Of a stretch of 64,000 bases of DNA, positions 1-9,381 are shown piece by piece. Numbering within the stretch: the stretch's first letter is position 1; every line of letters begins with the position of its first letter. The notes beneath the pieces are model-generated. The model was not told where the DNA came from. It worked only from the letters and a program-made list of their open reading frames with translations, and made no database searches. Position numbers and translations under genes: made by a program. This stretch comes from Ruminococcus sp. AM36-2AA (GTDB lineage Bacteria > Bacillota > Clostridia > Lachnospirales > Lachnospiraceae): positions 124,001 through 188,000 of the forward strand of contig NZ_QTYB01000005.1 of assembly GCF_003461955.1 (NCBI RefSeq), in the 5' to 3' direction.

Positions 1-2
1 GT

Positions 3-305
3 ACCGTGACCCTTACCATCACCCAGCAGTACCGCAATATGAAAGAGATCATTGATACCTGCCCGTGGCTGATCACCCTGGCAGAGGATGCCTGCCGTGC
101 CTGCGGTGTCACGCCACTGATCCTGCCTATCCGTGGCGGCACAGACGGAGCCCAGTTAAGTTTCATGGGACTTCCCTGCCCGAACCTTGGAACCGGCGGA
201 CATGCCTATCACGGGCCTTATGAGCACATTACTGTTGAAGGAATGGATGCTGCTGTAGATGTTACCCTGGAGATTATAAAACTGTTTTCCCAAAGGAAAG
301 GCTAA
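3..305 (+). CDS. pepT: Peptidase T (tripeptide aminopeptidase), C-terminal part
   Basis: The window opens inside this gene; about 100 C-terminal residues of an enzyme normally near 410 are present. PepT is a cytoplasmic dizinc M20 aminopeptidase that removes the N-terminal residue of tripeptides. The visible part carries the typical PepT end: a PIRGGTDGAQLSF segment and, near residue 65, a GTGGHAYHGPYE segment whose histidine matches a metal ligand of the family, followed by EHITVEGM. It is the only plus-strand gene before 30.7 kb. It converges with the flippase gene, and a shared hairpin terminator follows. Any upstream partner lies outside the window. Confidence 0.93.
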   Translation, partial: TVTLTITQQYRNMKEIIDTCPWLITLAEDACRACGVTPLILPIRGGTDGAQLSFMGLPCPNLGTGGHAYHGPYEHITVEGMDAAVDVTLEIIKLFSQRKG

Positions 306-355
306 AAAGAAATTTCTTCAAAAACCTGAATCGCCAGAAATCTGATATAAACAAA

Positions 356-410
356 AAATACCCACAGATCCTCCGGCCGGTTATTTTCCGGAATAAATCT
401 GTGGGTATTT
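356..410. terminator. Bidirectional terminator between pepT and the flippase gene
   Basis: A 13-14 base pair stem (AAATACCCACAGAT with ATCTGTGGGTATTT) encloses a second small GC-rich hairpin. A-rich sequence lies on the left side and T-rich sequence on the right, so it can serve both convergent transcripts. Confidence 0.85.
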
Positions 411-470
411 CTATACCATATAAAATTCATCTGAACCAGGTCGAATCAGACGAAGACTTCCTTGATTCGG

Positions 471-2096
471 TTAAATGATCTTCATCATTCTCGCCAGTTT
501 CTTCATATACCTTCCACCAGGCATCATACCCAGCTCCTCTTCACCAGGCTTACTTACAAACAGATATACAATAAAGTATACACAAGCAGCCAGGATCACG
601 GAAATACCAAGGCAGATCACATTGGAATGGATCAGTGCATACAGTCCGTAATATACCACTCCCGCAACAACTCCCATTGGGATAGATGCCAGGAACGGGC
701 TTAAATAAGCACTTCTCCATGGATTTTTGTAACCCATGTATTTCTTGATGGAACGGTCATTAAGAAGACACATCACAACTGCATAGACGATCTGTGCGAT
801 GACGATGGTATAAACACCAAGGTTGGTAAACACCAGAAGCAGTGCCATTGCGATCACATCCGCCACCAGAGCGATGGCTGCATGGATCATCGGAAGTTTC
901 GGCTTGCCGATTCCCTGAAGTACACCGTTGGTAATATTGGAGTTACCGTTGAGGATAATGGTAATTCCTCCCAGAATCAGAAGCTGTCCGCCTACACCAT
1001 TGGTTCCCGGGAAGATCAGTCTTGTGATCGGTCCGGAAAGAACTGCAAGACCTACTGCCGCCGGAATGGAAATCAGCATGCTGATCCAGGTGGCACGGTC
1101 GGTCTTCATATTGGCACCCTCAATATCATGCATGGCATAATGTGCAGAAACCTCTGGAATCATGGAAGTCGGCGCCGTACTTGCCAGGGTAAGCGGGATA
1201 TTGATCAGTGTCATATAATATCCGTACTCGGAATACAGGGTCTGGATCACGTCTTTGGCAGCGCCTTTGATGTCCATAATACCGGAATACATATAGCTGT
1301 TGATATATCCGTTTACGTTGTAGATAAATGCGCTGAGAATGATCGGCATGATGATAAGCACGATATTACTCATTACATGTCCCATGCTCTCATTCACAGA
1401 GTGATGGTCATTAGCGATCCTTTTTCGAATGATCTTACGGTTTACCCCGTAGACGATCAGCATAAAGATCAGAGCGGACGCCACACCGGCACCGGTACCC
1501 ATGGTAGCACCTGCCGCACCCCAGCGATGGACCAGATCCATATCTCCCGTTGCGGAGAAGTGCTGAATAAATACATGTGACATCAGAAGCGCAAAGGTTG
1601 CCACAAAAATCTGTTCAATAATCTGTGAGATCGATGTCGGCATCATATTGCGGTATGCCTGGAAATATCCGCGGAATACACCGCACAGACCAGACATGAA
1701 AATTGTAGGCGCAAGCATCTGCAGTGCCAGACGGGCATTTGCCATACTGTCCGGAACCAGGATTCCCGCACCAAATACACAGACAAGTGCCACGATGCCG
1801 CCGGCAACTGCCGCATAGATCAGAGCACCGTAAAATACTTTCTGTGCATCTTTATATCTGTGAAAAGCGATCTTTTCCGCCATGATCTTGGATACCGCCT
1901 GTGGAATACTGAAAGACGCGATCATCAGCAGAATGAAATATACATTCTGTGCAAACTGGAAAAGTGCAAAACTCTGGCTTCCCAGTGTGGTTGAAAGCGG
2001 GCTCTTGTACAGCATTCCGATGATCTTGGAGATCAGCGCCGCAACCATAAGAAAAGAGGCGTTTTTCACAAGTGTGTTATCGTTTTTTTTACCCAT
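471..2096 (-). CDS. MATE-like polysaccharide/lipid II flippase (SpoVB/MurJ family)
   Basis: A 541-residue polytopic membrane protein of the MOP exporter superfamily. The sequence is strongly hydrophobic, with about 14 predicted helices and an N-terminal segment (LMVAALISKIIGMLYKSPL) typical of SpoVB/polysaccharide biosynthesis proteins. The family moves lipid-linked sugars, including the peptidoglycan precursor lipid II, across the membrane. Whether this copy is the main lipid II flippase or a sporulation/polysaccharide paralogue cannot be read from the sequence. The start at 2096 has an AAGGAAAG site. It is the last gene of the hisH-hisF-ung operon, 15 bases after ung, and ends at the shared terminator. 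Confidence 0.85.
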   Translation of the reverse strand: MGKKNDNTLVKNASFLMVAALISKIIGMLYKSPLSTTLGSQSFALFQFAQNVYFILLMIASFSIPQAVSKIMAEKIAFHRYKDAQKVFYGALIYAAVAGGIVALVCVFGAGILVPDSMANARLALQMLAPTIFMSGLCGVFRGYFQAYRNMMPTSISQIIEQIFVATFALLMSHVFIQHFSATGDMDLVHRWGAAGATMGTGAGVASALIFMLIVYGVNRKIIRKRIANDHHSVNESMGHVMSNIVLIIMPIILSAFIYNVNGYINSYMYSGIMDIKGAAKDVIQTLYSEYGYYMTLINIPLTLASTAPTSMIPEVSAHYAMHDIEGANMKTDRATWISMLISIPAAVGLAVLSGPITRLIFPGTNGVGGQLLILGGITIILNGNSNITNGVLQGIGKPKLPMIHAAIALVADVIAMALLLVFTNLGVYTIVIAQIVYAVVMCLLNDRSIKKYMGYKNPWRSAYLSPFLASIPMGVVAGVVYYGLYALIHSNVICLGISVILAACVYFIVYLFVSKPGEEELGMMPGGRYMKKLARMMKII

Positions 2097-2111
2097 TTTA
2101 CTTTCCTTAAC

Positions 2112-2795
2112 TTAAATATTCTCGATCTGCCAGTCAATGGGTTCTTCCCCGTTGGCTTTCAGAAATTCGTTGGCCTTACTGAAATGTTTGCATCCGAAAA
2201 ATCCCCGGTAAGCAGAAAGGGGGCTTGGATGTGGTGCTTCCAGGATCAGATGCTTCGGATTGTGAAGCATGGATGCTTTCATCTGGGCAGGCCGGCCCCA
2301 GAGAAGAAATACGATTGGACGGTCCTCCTCGTCCAGGATCCGGATGGCGGCATCGGTAAACTGTTCCCAGCCGATCCCCCTGTGGGAATTGGCCTGATGG
2401 GCACGGACTGTCAGCACTGTGTTTAAAAGAAGCACGCCCTGTTTTGCCCATTTTTCCAGATTGCCGTTGTTTGGGATGTAACATCCCATATCATCCTCAA
2501 GTTCTTTATAAATATTCACCAGGGATGGCGGTGTTTCCACACCTTTTTTTACGGAAAAACAAAGCCCGTGGGCCTGTCCGTCATTGTGATAGGGGTCCTG
2601 TCCCAGGATCACAACCTTCACCTGATGCAGCGGCGTAAAATGAAACGCATTGAACAGATCTTCCGGAGGCGGAAAAATCTTTCTTGTTCTGTATTCTGTC
2701 ATCACGGTTTTATAAAGTTTGGCATAGTAAGGCTGGTGAAACTCACCTTTCAGCGCCTCCTGCCAGTCTCCCGCTATAGGAGCCATATCCTTCAC
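2112..2795 (-). CDS. ung: Uracil-DNA glycosylase, family 1
   Basis: Removes uracil from DNA after cytosine deamination or dUTP misincorporation, starting base excision repair in the cytoplasm. The protein has 227 residues, the usual length. The catalytic water-activating loop GQDPYH lies at residues 65-70 with Asp67. The C-terminal HPSPLSAYRGFF loop near residue 190 holds the catalytic histidine and the DNA-intercalation segment. It lies 12 bases after hisF and 15 bases before the flippase gene, so it is probably cotranscribed. There is no functional link to histidine synthesis. Confidence 0.97.
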   Translation of the reverse strand: MKDMAPIAGDWQEALKGEFHQPYYAKLYKTVMTEYRTRKIFPPPEDLFNAFHFTPLHQVKVVILGQDPYHNDGQAHGLCFSVKKGVETPPSLVNIYKELEDDMGCYIPNNGNLEKWAKQGVLLLNTVLTVRAHQANSHRGIGWEQFTDAAIRILDEEDRPIVFLLWGRPAQMKASMLHNPKHLILEAPHPSPLSAYRGFFGCKHFSKANEFLKANGEEPIDWQIENI

Positions 2796-2807
2796 CTCTC
2801 ATCCAAC

Positions 2808-3566
2808 TTATCTTCTCACGGAAATTCCTTTTTCCGCAAGGTAATCCTTCACTTCCCGGATCTCCAGTTCTTTGTAGTGGAACAGAGATGCTGCCAGTGC
2901 CGCGTCTGCTCCGCCTTCAGTCAGTGCATCATAAAAATGCTCCAGAGTTCCGGCACCACCGGAAGCGATCACCGGAATGGAAACCGCATCTGCAACAGCT
3001 CTTGTAAGTTCAATATCATATCCTGCCTTGGTTCCGTCACAGTCCATGCTGGTAAGAAGGATCTCACCTGCGCCAAGTTCTTCCACCTTCTTTGCCCATG
3101 TAAGAGCATCGATACCGGTATCCAGTCTTCCGCCATGTTTGTAGATATTCCAGCCGCCATCCGGCCTTCTCTTGGCATCAATGGCAACTACCACACACTG
3201 GCTTCCGAATTTCTGTGCAGCCTCATGGATCAGCTCCGGGCGGTCGATGGCTGCGGAATTTACAGAGATCTTATCTGCACCTTCACGGAGAAGTTTCCGG
3301 AAATCATCCACAGTACGGATTCCTCCACCTACGGTAAAGGGGATAAATACATTGGCAGCAACAGCTCTTACCATATCTACCACCGTATCACGCTCTTCAC
3401 AGGAAGCCGTGATATCAAGAAAAACAAGCTCGTCCGCACCGGCTGCGTCATAAGCTTTGGCAATTTCCACCGGATCTCCGGCATCTTTCAGATCAACAAA
3501 ATTCACGCCTTTTACTACACGTCCTTTATTTACGTCCAGACATGGGATAATTCGTTTTGTAAACAT
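2808..3566 (-). CDS. hisF: Imidazole glycerol phosphate synthase, cyclase subunit
   Basis: HisF takes ammonia from HisH and converts PRFAR into imidazole glycerol phosphate and AICAR, the fifth step of histidine synthesis. The 252-residue TIM barrel begins with the typical [17 protein letters not shown], with catalytic Asp11. The second catalytic Asp is in VVVAIDAKR near residue 130, and phosphate-binding glycine segments (TVGGGI, IASGGAG) are visible. The start is 2 bases after the hisH stop, so the heterodimer is made from coupled genes. No other his genes are in the window. Confidence 0.98.
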   Translation of the reverse strand: MFTKRIIPCLDVNKGRVVKGVNFVDLKDAGDPVEIAKAYDAAGADELVFLDITASCEERDTVVDMVRAVAANVFIPFTVGGGIRTVDDFRKLLREGADKISVNSAAIDRPELIHEAAQKFGSQCVVVAIDAKRRPDGGWNIYKHGGRLDTGIDALTWAKKVEELGAGEILLTSMDCDGTKAGYDIELTRAVADAVSIPVIASGGAGTLEHFYDALTEGGADAALAASLFHYKELEIREVKDYLAEKGISVRR

Positions 3567-3568
3567 GA

Positions 3569-4201
3569 TTATGCCTCCTCCTTTCCGGTGCCTGCCTCAA
3601 GTGCCGCAAAATTCTCAAGGATCTTCAAGCCCCACCGGCTGCTTTTTTCCGGGTGGAACTGGCATGCAAATACATTCCCCTTCTCCACAGATGCGTGAAT
3701 ACATGTACTGTACTGCGTGGTGGCTTTCACGATCTCTTCATCTTCTGCCTGAAGATAATAGGAATGTACAAAGTAAACGTATGTGTTTTCCGGAATATCT
3801 TTAAATAATCTTCCGCTGTTCTGAAGATGCAGGGAATTCCATCCCATATGCGGGATCTTCAGTCCCGGGCTTGGCGGGATCCGTAAGATCTTTCCCTTCA
3901 GGATTCCAAGGCCTTCCACTCCCGGTGCCTCATCACTGCTCTCAAAAAGCAGCTGCAGTCCAAGACAGATTCCAAGAAAGGGGGTTCCTTTTTCTACAAT
4001 CTCATGTATCACCGGAACAAGTCCGTATTTATTGAGATTCTCCATAGCATCACCAAAACTTCCAACACCTGGAAGAATTACTTTATCTGCTTTCAGAAGC
4101 ACCTGGGGATCTCTTGAGACGACAGTCTCCTGTCCCAGATACTGAAGTGCTTTTTCCACACTTTTTATGTTTCCTGCATCGTAGTCAATGATTCCTATCA
4201 T
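3569..4201 (-). CDS. hisH: Imidazole glycerol phosphate synthase, glutamine amidotransferase subunit
   Basis: A class I glutaminase that feeds ammonia to HisF. The 210-residue protein starts with [19 protein letters not shown]. It shows the nucleophile elbow [13 protein letters not shown] (catalytic Cys near residue 80) and the QFHPEKS segment with the catalytic His near residue 182, followed by the partner Glu. It is the first gene of the minus operon hisH-hisF-ung-flippase. A promoter at 4268-4295 precedes it and overlaps the terminator of the upstream kinase gene. Confidence 0.98.
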   Translation of the reverse strand: MIGIIDYDAGNIKSVEKALQYLGQETVVSRDPQVLLKADKVILPGVGSFGDAMENLNKYGLVPVIHEIVEKGTPFLGICLGLQLLFESSDEAPGVEGLGILKGKILRIPPSPGLKIPHMGWNSLHLQNSGRLFKDIPENTYVYFVHSYYLQAEDEEIVKATTQYSTCIHASVEKGNVFACQFHPEKSSRWGLKILENFAALEAGTGKEEA

Positions 4202-4267
4202 AATAATGCTTCCTCCTGCTCTTTTGTATCTCGATATTCCTCTCTCACCTTCGATTTACATTGATTT

Positions 4268-4295
4268 AGTATAACGCAAAAACAGGCGGTTGCAA
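4268..4295 (-). promoter_or_regulatory. Predicted sigma-A promoter of hisH operon
   Basis: On the minus strand a TTGCAA -35 box is followed after 16 bases by a TATACT -10 box. It points into hisH about 65 bases away. The -35 box and spacer fall within the hairpin that ends the two-component operon. Confidence 0.6.
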
Positions 4296-4322
4296 AGACT
4301 TTTCTCTGCTGCCGCCCGTTTT
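4279..4322 (-). terminator. Terminator of the two-component operon
   Basis: On the minus strand an ACGGGCGG/CCGCCTGT stem with a long loop is followed by a short T run (TTTTTG). It lies just downstream of the histidine kinase stop and overlaps the hisH promoter. Confidence 0.7.
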
Positions 4323-4347
4323 TTCGCATTATCACACTAAAGTTTCA

Positions 4348-5865
4348 TTATTTCCGATCCAGTGTAAACCAGAATTCCACACCATTGTCAAAGTTCTGCA
4401 CGCCGTATTCCTGGTTCATGCTTTCCATGATAGCTTTTACAATGGACAGACCGATACCGCTTCCACCGTATTCCCTGGTTCTCGCTTTATCAACTTTATA
4501 AAATTTATTCCAGAGATTTGGCACATCTGCCTCAGGGATCGGAGTTCCTGTGTTAAATACACTGATCTTCACACGGTTATCCTCATCCTGAAGTTTGATC
4601 TCGATCTCTTTCTCACCATCCAGATGATTCAGGGCATTGCTTACATAGTTTGTCACAACCTCTTCGATCTTAAACTCATCGGCCCATACATAAACCGGCT
4701 TCTCCGCCTCAAAGATCACGTTTGCCTCTTTCTGTCCGATCATGATATTCATGGTCTGGAGCACACCCCGGATCAGGGATACGATGTCAAACCTCTCCAT
4801 CACAACTGCGTCTTTACCAGATTCCAGCTGATTCAACGTAAGAAGATTTTTTACCAGCTTATTCATCTTGGAGGCTTCATCCATAATAACGTCGCAATAG
4901 AACTCTCTGCTCTCAGGGTCATCGGAAATGTTTTCTTTTAAACCTTCTGCATAGCCCTGGATCAGCGCGATCGGAGTTTTCAGCTCATGGGATACGTTAT
5001 CCAGAAATTCTTTTCGCATCTTGTCGATCTTGATCTTATCCTCAATGTCCCGCTGGAGTTCATTGTTTGCGGATTTCAGTTCACTGATGGTTGTTTCAAG
5101 CTGTGAAGACATCCGGTTGAAATTATCCCCCAGAACATCGATCTCATTGCCTACTTTGCTCTCATATTTTGCCTCAAAATCAAGATCTGACATTTTTTTT
5201 GAAAGATCTGTCAGTTCGCTGATCGGGCGGGTGATCCGTTTCGTCACCAGCATGATCATAAGACCACTCACTACAATAATCGCAAGTCCAACCGCAAAAT
5301 AAAACTTATTGGAAATGTTTGCGCTCTCACGAATGCTCTCAAGTGGTGTCCTTATAATAAAATAATGTTCATCATCCAGCTGTCCCCAGCATTCCACATA
5401 ATCCATTCCTGCAAAACGGTCATGAGACTGCTGGATCGTATAATTGTCTCCCTGTTTCAGAGTCCGGCTCTTGTCCCCATCCTCATCCAGATCGTAGACA
5501 TATCCGAACAGTTTGCTTTGAAGCATTTTTTCATTTTCGCCCCAGGAAAGCCAGCTGGTATTGCTGCTGTCAATGATAACCCAGGAAAGATTGTTTCTGG
5601 AGCAGGCTCTCTGGATCTCATCAGGGATACTCTCCGAACCTTCGGAGCTGTCACTGTTCATCATCTTGTCAATGTCTGTATTTTCCAGCGTTGTACGGAG
5701 ATCAAGAAGTACATCGATTTTTTTTGTCACATAATATTTTTCAAGGAAAGCTCCGTTGATCACGGTGATAGTCAGAATGGACAAAAACAGCAGTCCGATA
5801 AAATATGCGGTGATCTGATGGCGTAGACTGTGGATTTTTTTTAGTTTTTTTTCTGGCTTTTTCAT
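4348..5865 (-). CDS. HAMP-domain sensor histidine kinase
   Basis: A 505-residue membrane sensor kinase. Helix 1 is at about residues 20-38, then an extracellular sensor region to about 187, helix 2 at about 188-208, and a HAMP linker to about 262 beginning KRITRPISEL. The HisKA dimerisation helix has the H box SHELKTP (His293), followed by the ATPase domain with an N box (NYVSNALNH) and a G box (GGSGIGLSIVKA). It should autophosphorylate on His293 and pass phosphate to the regulator encoded just upstream, whose stop overlaps this start by 4 bases (5862-5865). The ligand is unknown; the sensor region is acidic and serine-rich and matches no domain I can name. Confidence 0.93.
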   Translation of the reverse strand: MKKPEKKLKKIHSLRHQITAYFIGLLFLSILTITVINGAFLEKYYVTKKIDVLLDLRTTLENTDIDKMMNSDSSEGSESIPDEIQRACSRNNLSWVIIDSSNTSWLSWGENEKMLQSKLFGYVYDLDEDGDKSRTLKQGDNYTIQQSHDRFAGMDYVECWGQLDDEHYFIIRTPLESIRESANISNKFYFAVGLAIIVVSGLMIMLVTKRITRPISELTDLSKKMSDLDFEAKYESKVGNEIDVLGDNFNRMSSQLETTISELKSANNELQRDIEDKIKIDKMRKEFLDNVSHELKTPIALIQGYAEGLKENISDDPESREFYCDVIMDEASKMNKLVKNLLTLNQLESGKDAVVMERFDIVSLIRGVLQTMNIMIGQKEANVIFEAEKPVYVWADEFKIEEVVTNYVSNALNHLDGEKEIEIKLQDEDNRVKISVFNTGTPIPEADVPNLWNKFYKVDKARTREYGGSGIGLSIVKAIMESMNQEYGVQNFDNGVEFWFTLDRK

Positions 5866-6542
5866 TCTCCTACCTCAAACTTGTAACCCATACCCCAGAC
5901 TGTCTTGATGTACTCTCCTTTGTCGCCCATTTTACTTCTCAGTTTCTTTACATGGGTATCAATGGTTCTGGCATCACCAAAGTAATCATAATTCCATACA
6001 GAATTAAGAATTTTTTCTCTGGAAAGGGCGATTCCCTCGTTTTCCAGAAAATAAGTCAGAAGCTCAAATTCCTTGAAGCTTAAATCCATCGTTTTACCGT
6101 CCACTGTTGCCTGATGTGCTGCCTTGTCGATGACAATACCGCCTGCGGAAAGTACCTCATCCGGGTTGCTCTGTCCGGTTCTTCGAAGGATGGCTTCTAC
6201 ACGTGCCACCAGGATCTTTGGACTGAACGGTTTGGAAATATATTCGTCTACGCCAAGTTCAAATCCCAGAAGTTCATCACGTTCATCCCCTCTTGCTGTC
6301 AGCATAATGATGGGAACTTTGGAATTCTTACGGATCTCACGACATACTTCCCAGCCGTCCATCTTCGGCATCATCACGTCCAGGATCAGCAGTGCAATGT
6401 CTTTTTCTTTATAAAAAATATCCATGGCTTCCTCACCGTCACCGGCTTCCAGTACCTGGAAATTCTTTTTGGTAAGGAAATCTTTTACCAGTTTTCTCAT
6501 TCTGCTCTCGTCATCTACTACAAGAATCTTTAATGCGTCCAT
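5862..6542 (-). CDS. OmpR/PhoB-family response regulator
   Basis: 226 residues. The N-terminal receiver has the acidic pair in VVDDES, phospho-acceptor Asp55 in LLILDVMMPKMDGWEV, and the conserved Lys in YISKPF. The C-terminal winged-helix DNA-binding domain ends with RTIDTHVKKLRSKMG and IKTVWGMGYKFE, typical of the OmpR class. It is the first gene of the pair with the HAMP kinase and overlaps it by 4 bases. About 250 bases of non-coding leader precede it, including a perfect 8 base pair hairpin near 6657-6683. Target genes are not evident from the neighbourhood; the flanking genes have their own transcripts. Confidence 0.95.
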   Translation of the reverse strand: MDALKILVVDDESRMRKLVKDFLTKKNFQVLEAGDGEEAMDIFYKEKDIALLILDVMMPKMDGWEVCREIRKNSKVPIIMLTARGDERDELLGFELGVDEYISKPFSPKILVARVEAILRRTGQSNPDEVLSAGGIVIDKAAHQATVDGKTMDLSFKEFELLTYFLENEGIALSREKILNSVWNYDYFGDARTIDTHVKKLRSKMGDKGEYIKTVWGMGYKFEVGE

Positions 6543-6769
6543 TCTATCTTCCTCCGTTTCTCAAGTGCTGTTCCGGACAGTTATTTTCAGTCCGAAATGC
6601 TCTGTGTTATCCCACTTTCACAGAAAACAGATTTCTTCTCTGCTTCCCGTTCATTCTAAAGCGGATCTTCCCGTTCCGCTTTGCTATATGCTCATAATAT
6701 ATCACAGGTTTGTGTTGTGTGTGTGAACGTAATTTCATTTTTTAAGAAAATTTTGTGTAAAGCAAATAT

Positions 6770-6805
6770 AAAAAAGAGAACCCTTTCACTTTCAAAAGGA
6801 TTCTC
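6770..6805 (-). terminator. Terminator overlapping the 3' end of psd
   Basis: On the minus strand a GAGAATCCTTT/AAAGGGTTCTC stem is followed by TTTTTTATA. The psd stop codon sits inside the hairpin, so the last codons of psd form the first arm. Confidence 0.85.
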
Positions 6806-7658
6806 CGATTTTTTCTCCCATAAGTACTCTTGTTTCCATTCCTGCCTGTGAATTTTTGAGGATATCTTCATCTGGCTTTACCGCATTTTTTTCGGTGATC
6901 AGCACAATGGTGGAACCACCGAAAGCAAAATTGCCTTTTTCCTCTCCACGTTTCACAGATGCCCTTCTTGGCCGGTTTTCGATCTTCCCCACAAAGAGAG
7001 CGCCTACTTCCATCATCAACATCGTGCGGAAATTTTCTGTTTTCAGAAGGGAATATTCCCGGCTGTTTTCTTTATAGATAGGATAGGCATCATTTGCCAC
7101 AGGGTTGACTGTATGCAGAATCCCGGGGATTCTGATACGCCGGGACTCTGCTGCATTGTCCGGATAAATATATCTGTGATAATCCTGGACACAGAGACGA
7201 AGTACCCACACATAGCCACCCTGATATCTTTTCCCAAGGGAAGGGTTCCTTAAAAGTTCCTCCACTGTATATCGGGTCTGTTTGATATGAAGACAGGCTT
7301 TTTCATCCACAGGATATACACTGGCCCGGCAGTCACAGGGACTGATAAAATGCCCGGGTTCCATATCGATCCTGCGGGCACCCTCCCGGATCTTTCTCTT
7401 GAAAAAATCATTGTAGGAAATATATTTCCGCGTTTCATAATCACTCATATCCAGATGATTGAGCCGGATAAACGGTTCCACTGCTGCTGCCGAAATCCTG
7501 GAATCCAGAAGCTTTCCCACAACCGTGGAAACAGCCGGGGTAACCAGCGGCCGGATCATCATACGCCCGGCCACAGAACCGTAGATTTTTTCCAGCAAAT
7601 TATTCTGAAAAGAATCTTCCTTTTTAATGTTTCCCTTTCGGTCTGCCGTCCGGATCAT
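6792..7658 (-). CDS. psd: Phosphatidylserine decarboxylase proenzyme
   Basis: Makes phosphatidylethanolamine from phosphatidylserine at the membrane using a pyruvoyl group formed by self-cleavage. The 288-residue proenzyme has the cleavage motif FGGST at residues 246-250 (a GGST variant of the usual LGST); Ser249 would become the pyruvoyl group. The likely autoprotease residues Asp109 (SPCDCRASV) and His161 (QDYHRYIYP) are present. The start overlaps the end of pssA by 4 bases, so substrate-making and substrate-using enzymes are translationally coupled. It is the last gene of the phospholipid operon. Confidence 0.95.
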   Translation of the reverse strand: MIRTADRKGNIKKEDSFQNNLLEKIYGSVAGRMMIRPLVTPAVSTVVGKLLDSRISAAAVEPFIRLNHLDMSDYETRKYISYNDFFKRKIREGARRIDMEPGHFISPCDCRASVYPVDEKACLHIKQTRYTVEELLRNPSLGKRYQGGYVWVLRLCVQDYHRYIYPDNAAESRRIRIPGILHTVNPVANDAYPIYKENSREYSLLKTENFRTMLMMEVGALFVGKIENRPRRASVKRGEEKGNFAFGGSTIVLITEKNAVKPDEDILKNSQAGMETRVLMGEKIGESF

Positions 7659-8338
7659 AAATTACCGCCTCTTTCCATGGAAAGTTTGTAGAGATAATTG
7701 AATTTCCACCATCCCTCATTATAGAAAAGAACCAGAAGGACTGCCACTGCAACTACCGCAACGATGATCACCAGCTCCCGGTTGGTTGGCTTACGGAATT
7801 TAAAATCCAGGATAAACAGAAGTCCTACTGCCAGCATTGTGATATGGAGGAGCACCACAAACCATTTATACTCCGGAAAAAGCAGGGAAACCACAAACAG
7901 AAGTGGCAGGATCACGGACATGGATGTGATGGGAAGTCCCTGATAATATTTCCGGTTTTCGGAGGTTTCATTCTGGCGTTTTTCTTCCATAACATTGAAA
8001 TATGCCAGACGGATCAGGCCTGCAAGACCGTAGAACAGAAGAATGGCAATTCCGTAAATATGATACATGCCAAGCTTAAATCCCAGCACAATGGGAAGGA
8101 TTCCGAAACAGACAATATCCGCAAGAGAATCGATCTGGATCCCGAAGCACTTCTCTTCCTCCGTTCTGTTCTTCTTGGTTCGCGCAATCTTTCCGTCAAA
8201 CATATCACACAACCCGGAAAATGCCAGACAGCACACTGCTGCTGAAATATGGTCCGTCACAGCGCAGAAGATTCCGATCATGGAAGACACTACGCTTATG
8301 TAAGTCATTATTACCGTGTAATCATAAAATCCTATCAT
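7655..8338 (-). CDS. pssA: CDP-diacylglycerol-serine O-phosphatidyltransferase
   Basis: A CDP-alcohol phosphatidyltransferase with about 227 residues and several membrane helices. The family signature is present as DGKIAR, then Gly and two spaced Asp residues (CFGIQIDSLADIVCFG). The reaction with serine is inferred from the coupled psd gene directly downstream. I start it at the ATG at 8338, preceded by GAGGTG, rather than at the GTG two codons upstream. The gene lies 26 bases after the YbhN-type membrane protein gene. Confidence 0.92.
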   Translation of the reverse strand: MIGFYDYTVIMTYISVVSSMIGIFCAVTDHISAAVCCLAFSGLCDMFDGKIARTKKNRTEEEKCFGIQIDSLADIVCFGILPIVLGFKLGMYHIYGIAILLFYGLAGLIRLAYFNVMEEKRQNETSENRKYYQGLPITSMSVILPLLFVVSLLFPEYKWFVVLLHITMLAVGLLFILDFKFRKPTNRELVIIVAVVAVAVLLVLFYNEGWWKFNYLYKLSMERGGNL

Positions 8339-8364
8339 TTGCACACCTCATTTTTCTCTTTCAA

Positions 8365-9381
8365 TTACTTTTTTCCAATAGTCAGCTGGGCCACCACTGT
8401 AAACGCCGCACTGATCAGAAGCTCCCCATAATATCCAAGCCCTCTGCTAAGTACCATTCCCGGAAGCAGCAGTCCCCCGAACACCGGGCTGAAAATATTA
8501 AGGAACAGCGTCTCACTGATTCCCATTCCTCCCGGAAGCGGCAGCATATCCACAGATACCGAGATCACGGCCTGGAGAAAAAGGATCTCCCAGAATCCGG
8601 TGCCGTGAAGTCCAAAAGCCTGATATACAAACCAGGTCACCGCAAACAGTGCCATACGCTGGATAAAAGTGATTCCAATAACTTTAACGATCACAAAAGG
8701 ATTATTCTTCAGATATGCCGCAGTATTTCGGTAAGTATCCATGGAATCTTCCAGTTTTTTCAGACGCCCATCTTTTTTCTTCACCAGATGAAGTCGTTCC
8801 AGAAGTTTCATTCCCTTTACCATGATCGCTTTTGCCAGAAGTGGATGGAACACCAGGATGGTCATAAATGTAACGCAGAAAATATTCAGTGCCAGTCCCA
8901 GGTAAAACACCGGCAGGATCCCTTCCAGATATTTATGGAGAAATCCCCTTCCGAAAATTGCGATTCCAATACCGATCACCACAAGTACCAGTTTATAGGT
9001 GATGGTTACGATCATCAGAATTACCGTTGACACCGGAATGGAAATCTTTTCTTTTTTCATGTAGTAGATCTGCATGGGCTGTCCGCCACTGGCGGACGGT
9101 GTGATACAGCTGAAAAAAAATCCCACGGAAGAGAACAGAAAACAGGTTCTCTTTTTCAGCTGGATTCCACTGGATCTCATCATGTACCAGATGATGATGG
9201 ATTCTCCCCAGATAAAAAACGCTACCAGTGCAATTCCCGGAATCAGCCACCGTTTGTCAGCCCTGTGTATGGCATCCATCATGGAAGACAGATCTTCTCC
9301 GTGAAAAACGCCGTAGATGGTCAGGGCAAAAACGACCGCCAGGAATACTCCGTTAAATATGATCTTTTTTCTGCTTTTCAT
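8365..9381 (-). CDS. YbhN/UPF0104 (lysylphosphatidylglycerol synthase TM-region-like) membrane protein
   Basis: 338 residues with about eight predicted membrane helices and the two conserved family segments: TPSASGGQP near residue 95 and LPLPGGMGISE near residue 285. The family corresponds to the membrane part of MprF, whose known role is flipping aminoacylated phospholipids, but this protein has no synthase domain. Its place in an operon with pssA and psd supports a role in phospholipid handling or translocation; the substrate is not known. The start overlaps the upstream PAP2 gene by 4 bases. Confidence 0.85.
   Translation of the reverse strand: MKSRKKIIFNGVFLAVVFALTIYGVFHGEDLSSMMDAIHRADKRWLIPGIALVAFFIWGESIIIWYMMRSSGIQLKKRTCFLFSSVGFFFSCITPSASGGQPMQIYYMKKEKISIPVSTVILMIVTITYKLVLVVIGIGIAIFGRGFLHKYLEGILPVFYLGLALNIFCVTFMTILVFHPLLAKAIMVKGMKLLERLHLVKKKDGRLKKLEDSMDTYRNTAAYLKNNPFVIVKVIGITFIQRMALFAVTWFVYQAFGLHGTGFWEILFLQAVISVSVDMLPLPGGMGISETLFLNIFSPVFGGLLLPGMVLSRGLGYYGELLISAAFTVVAQLTIGKK

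Noticed and set aside
2568..3698. A 376-codon plus-strand frame over ung, hisF and hisH
   Set aside because: Antisense to three well-recognised genes with no protein family features.
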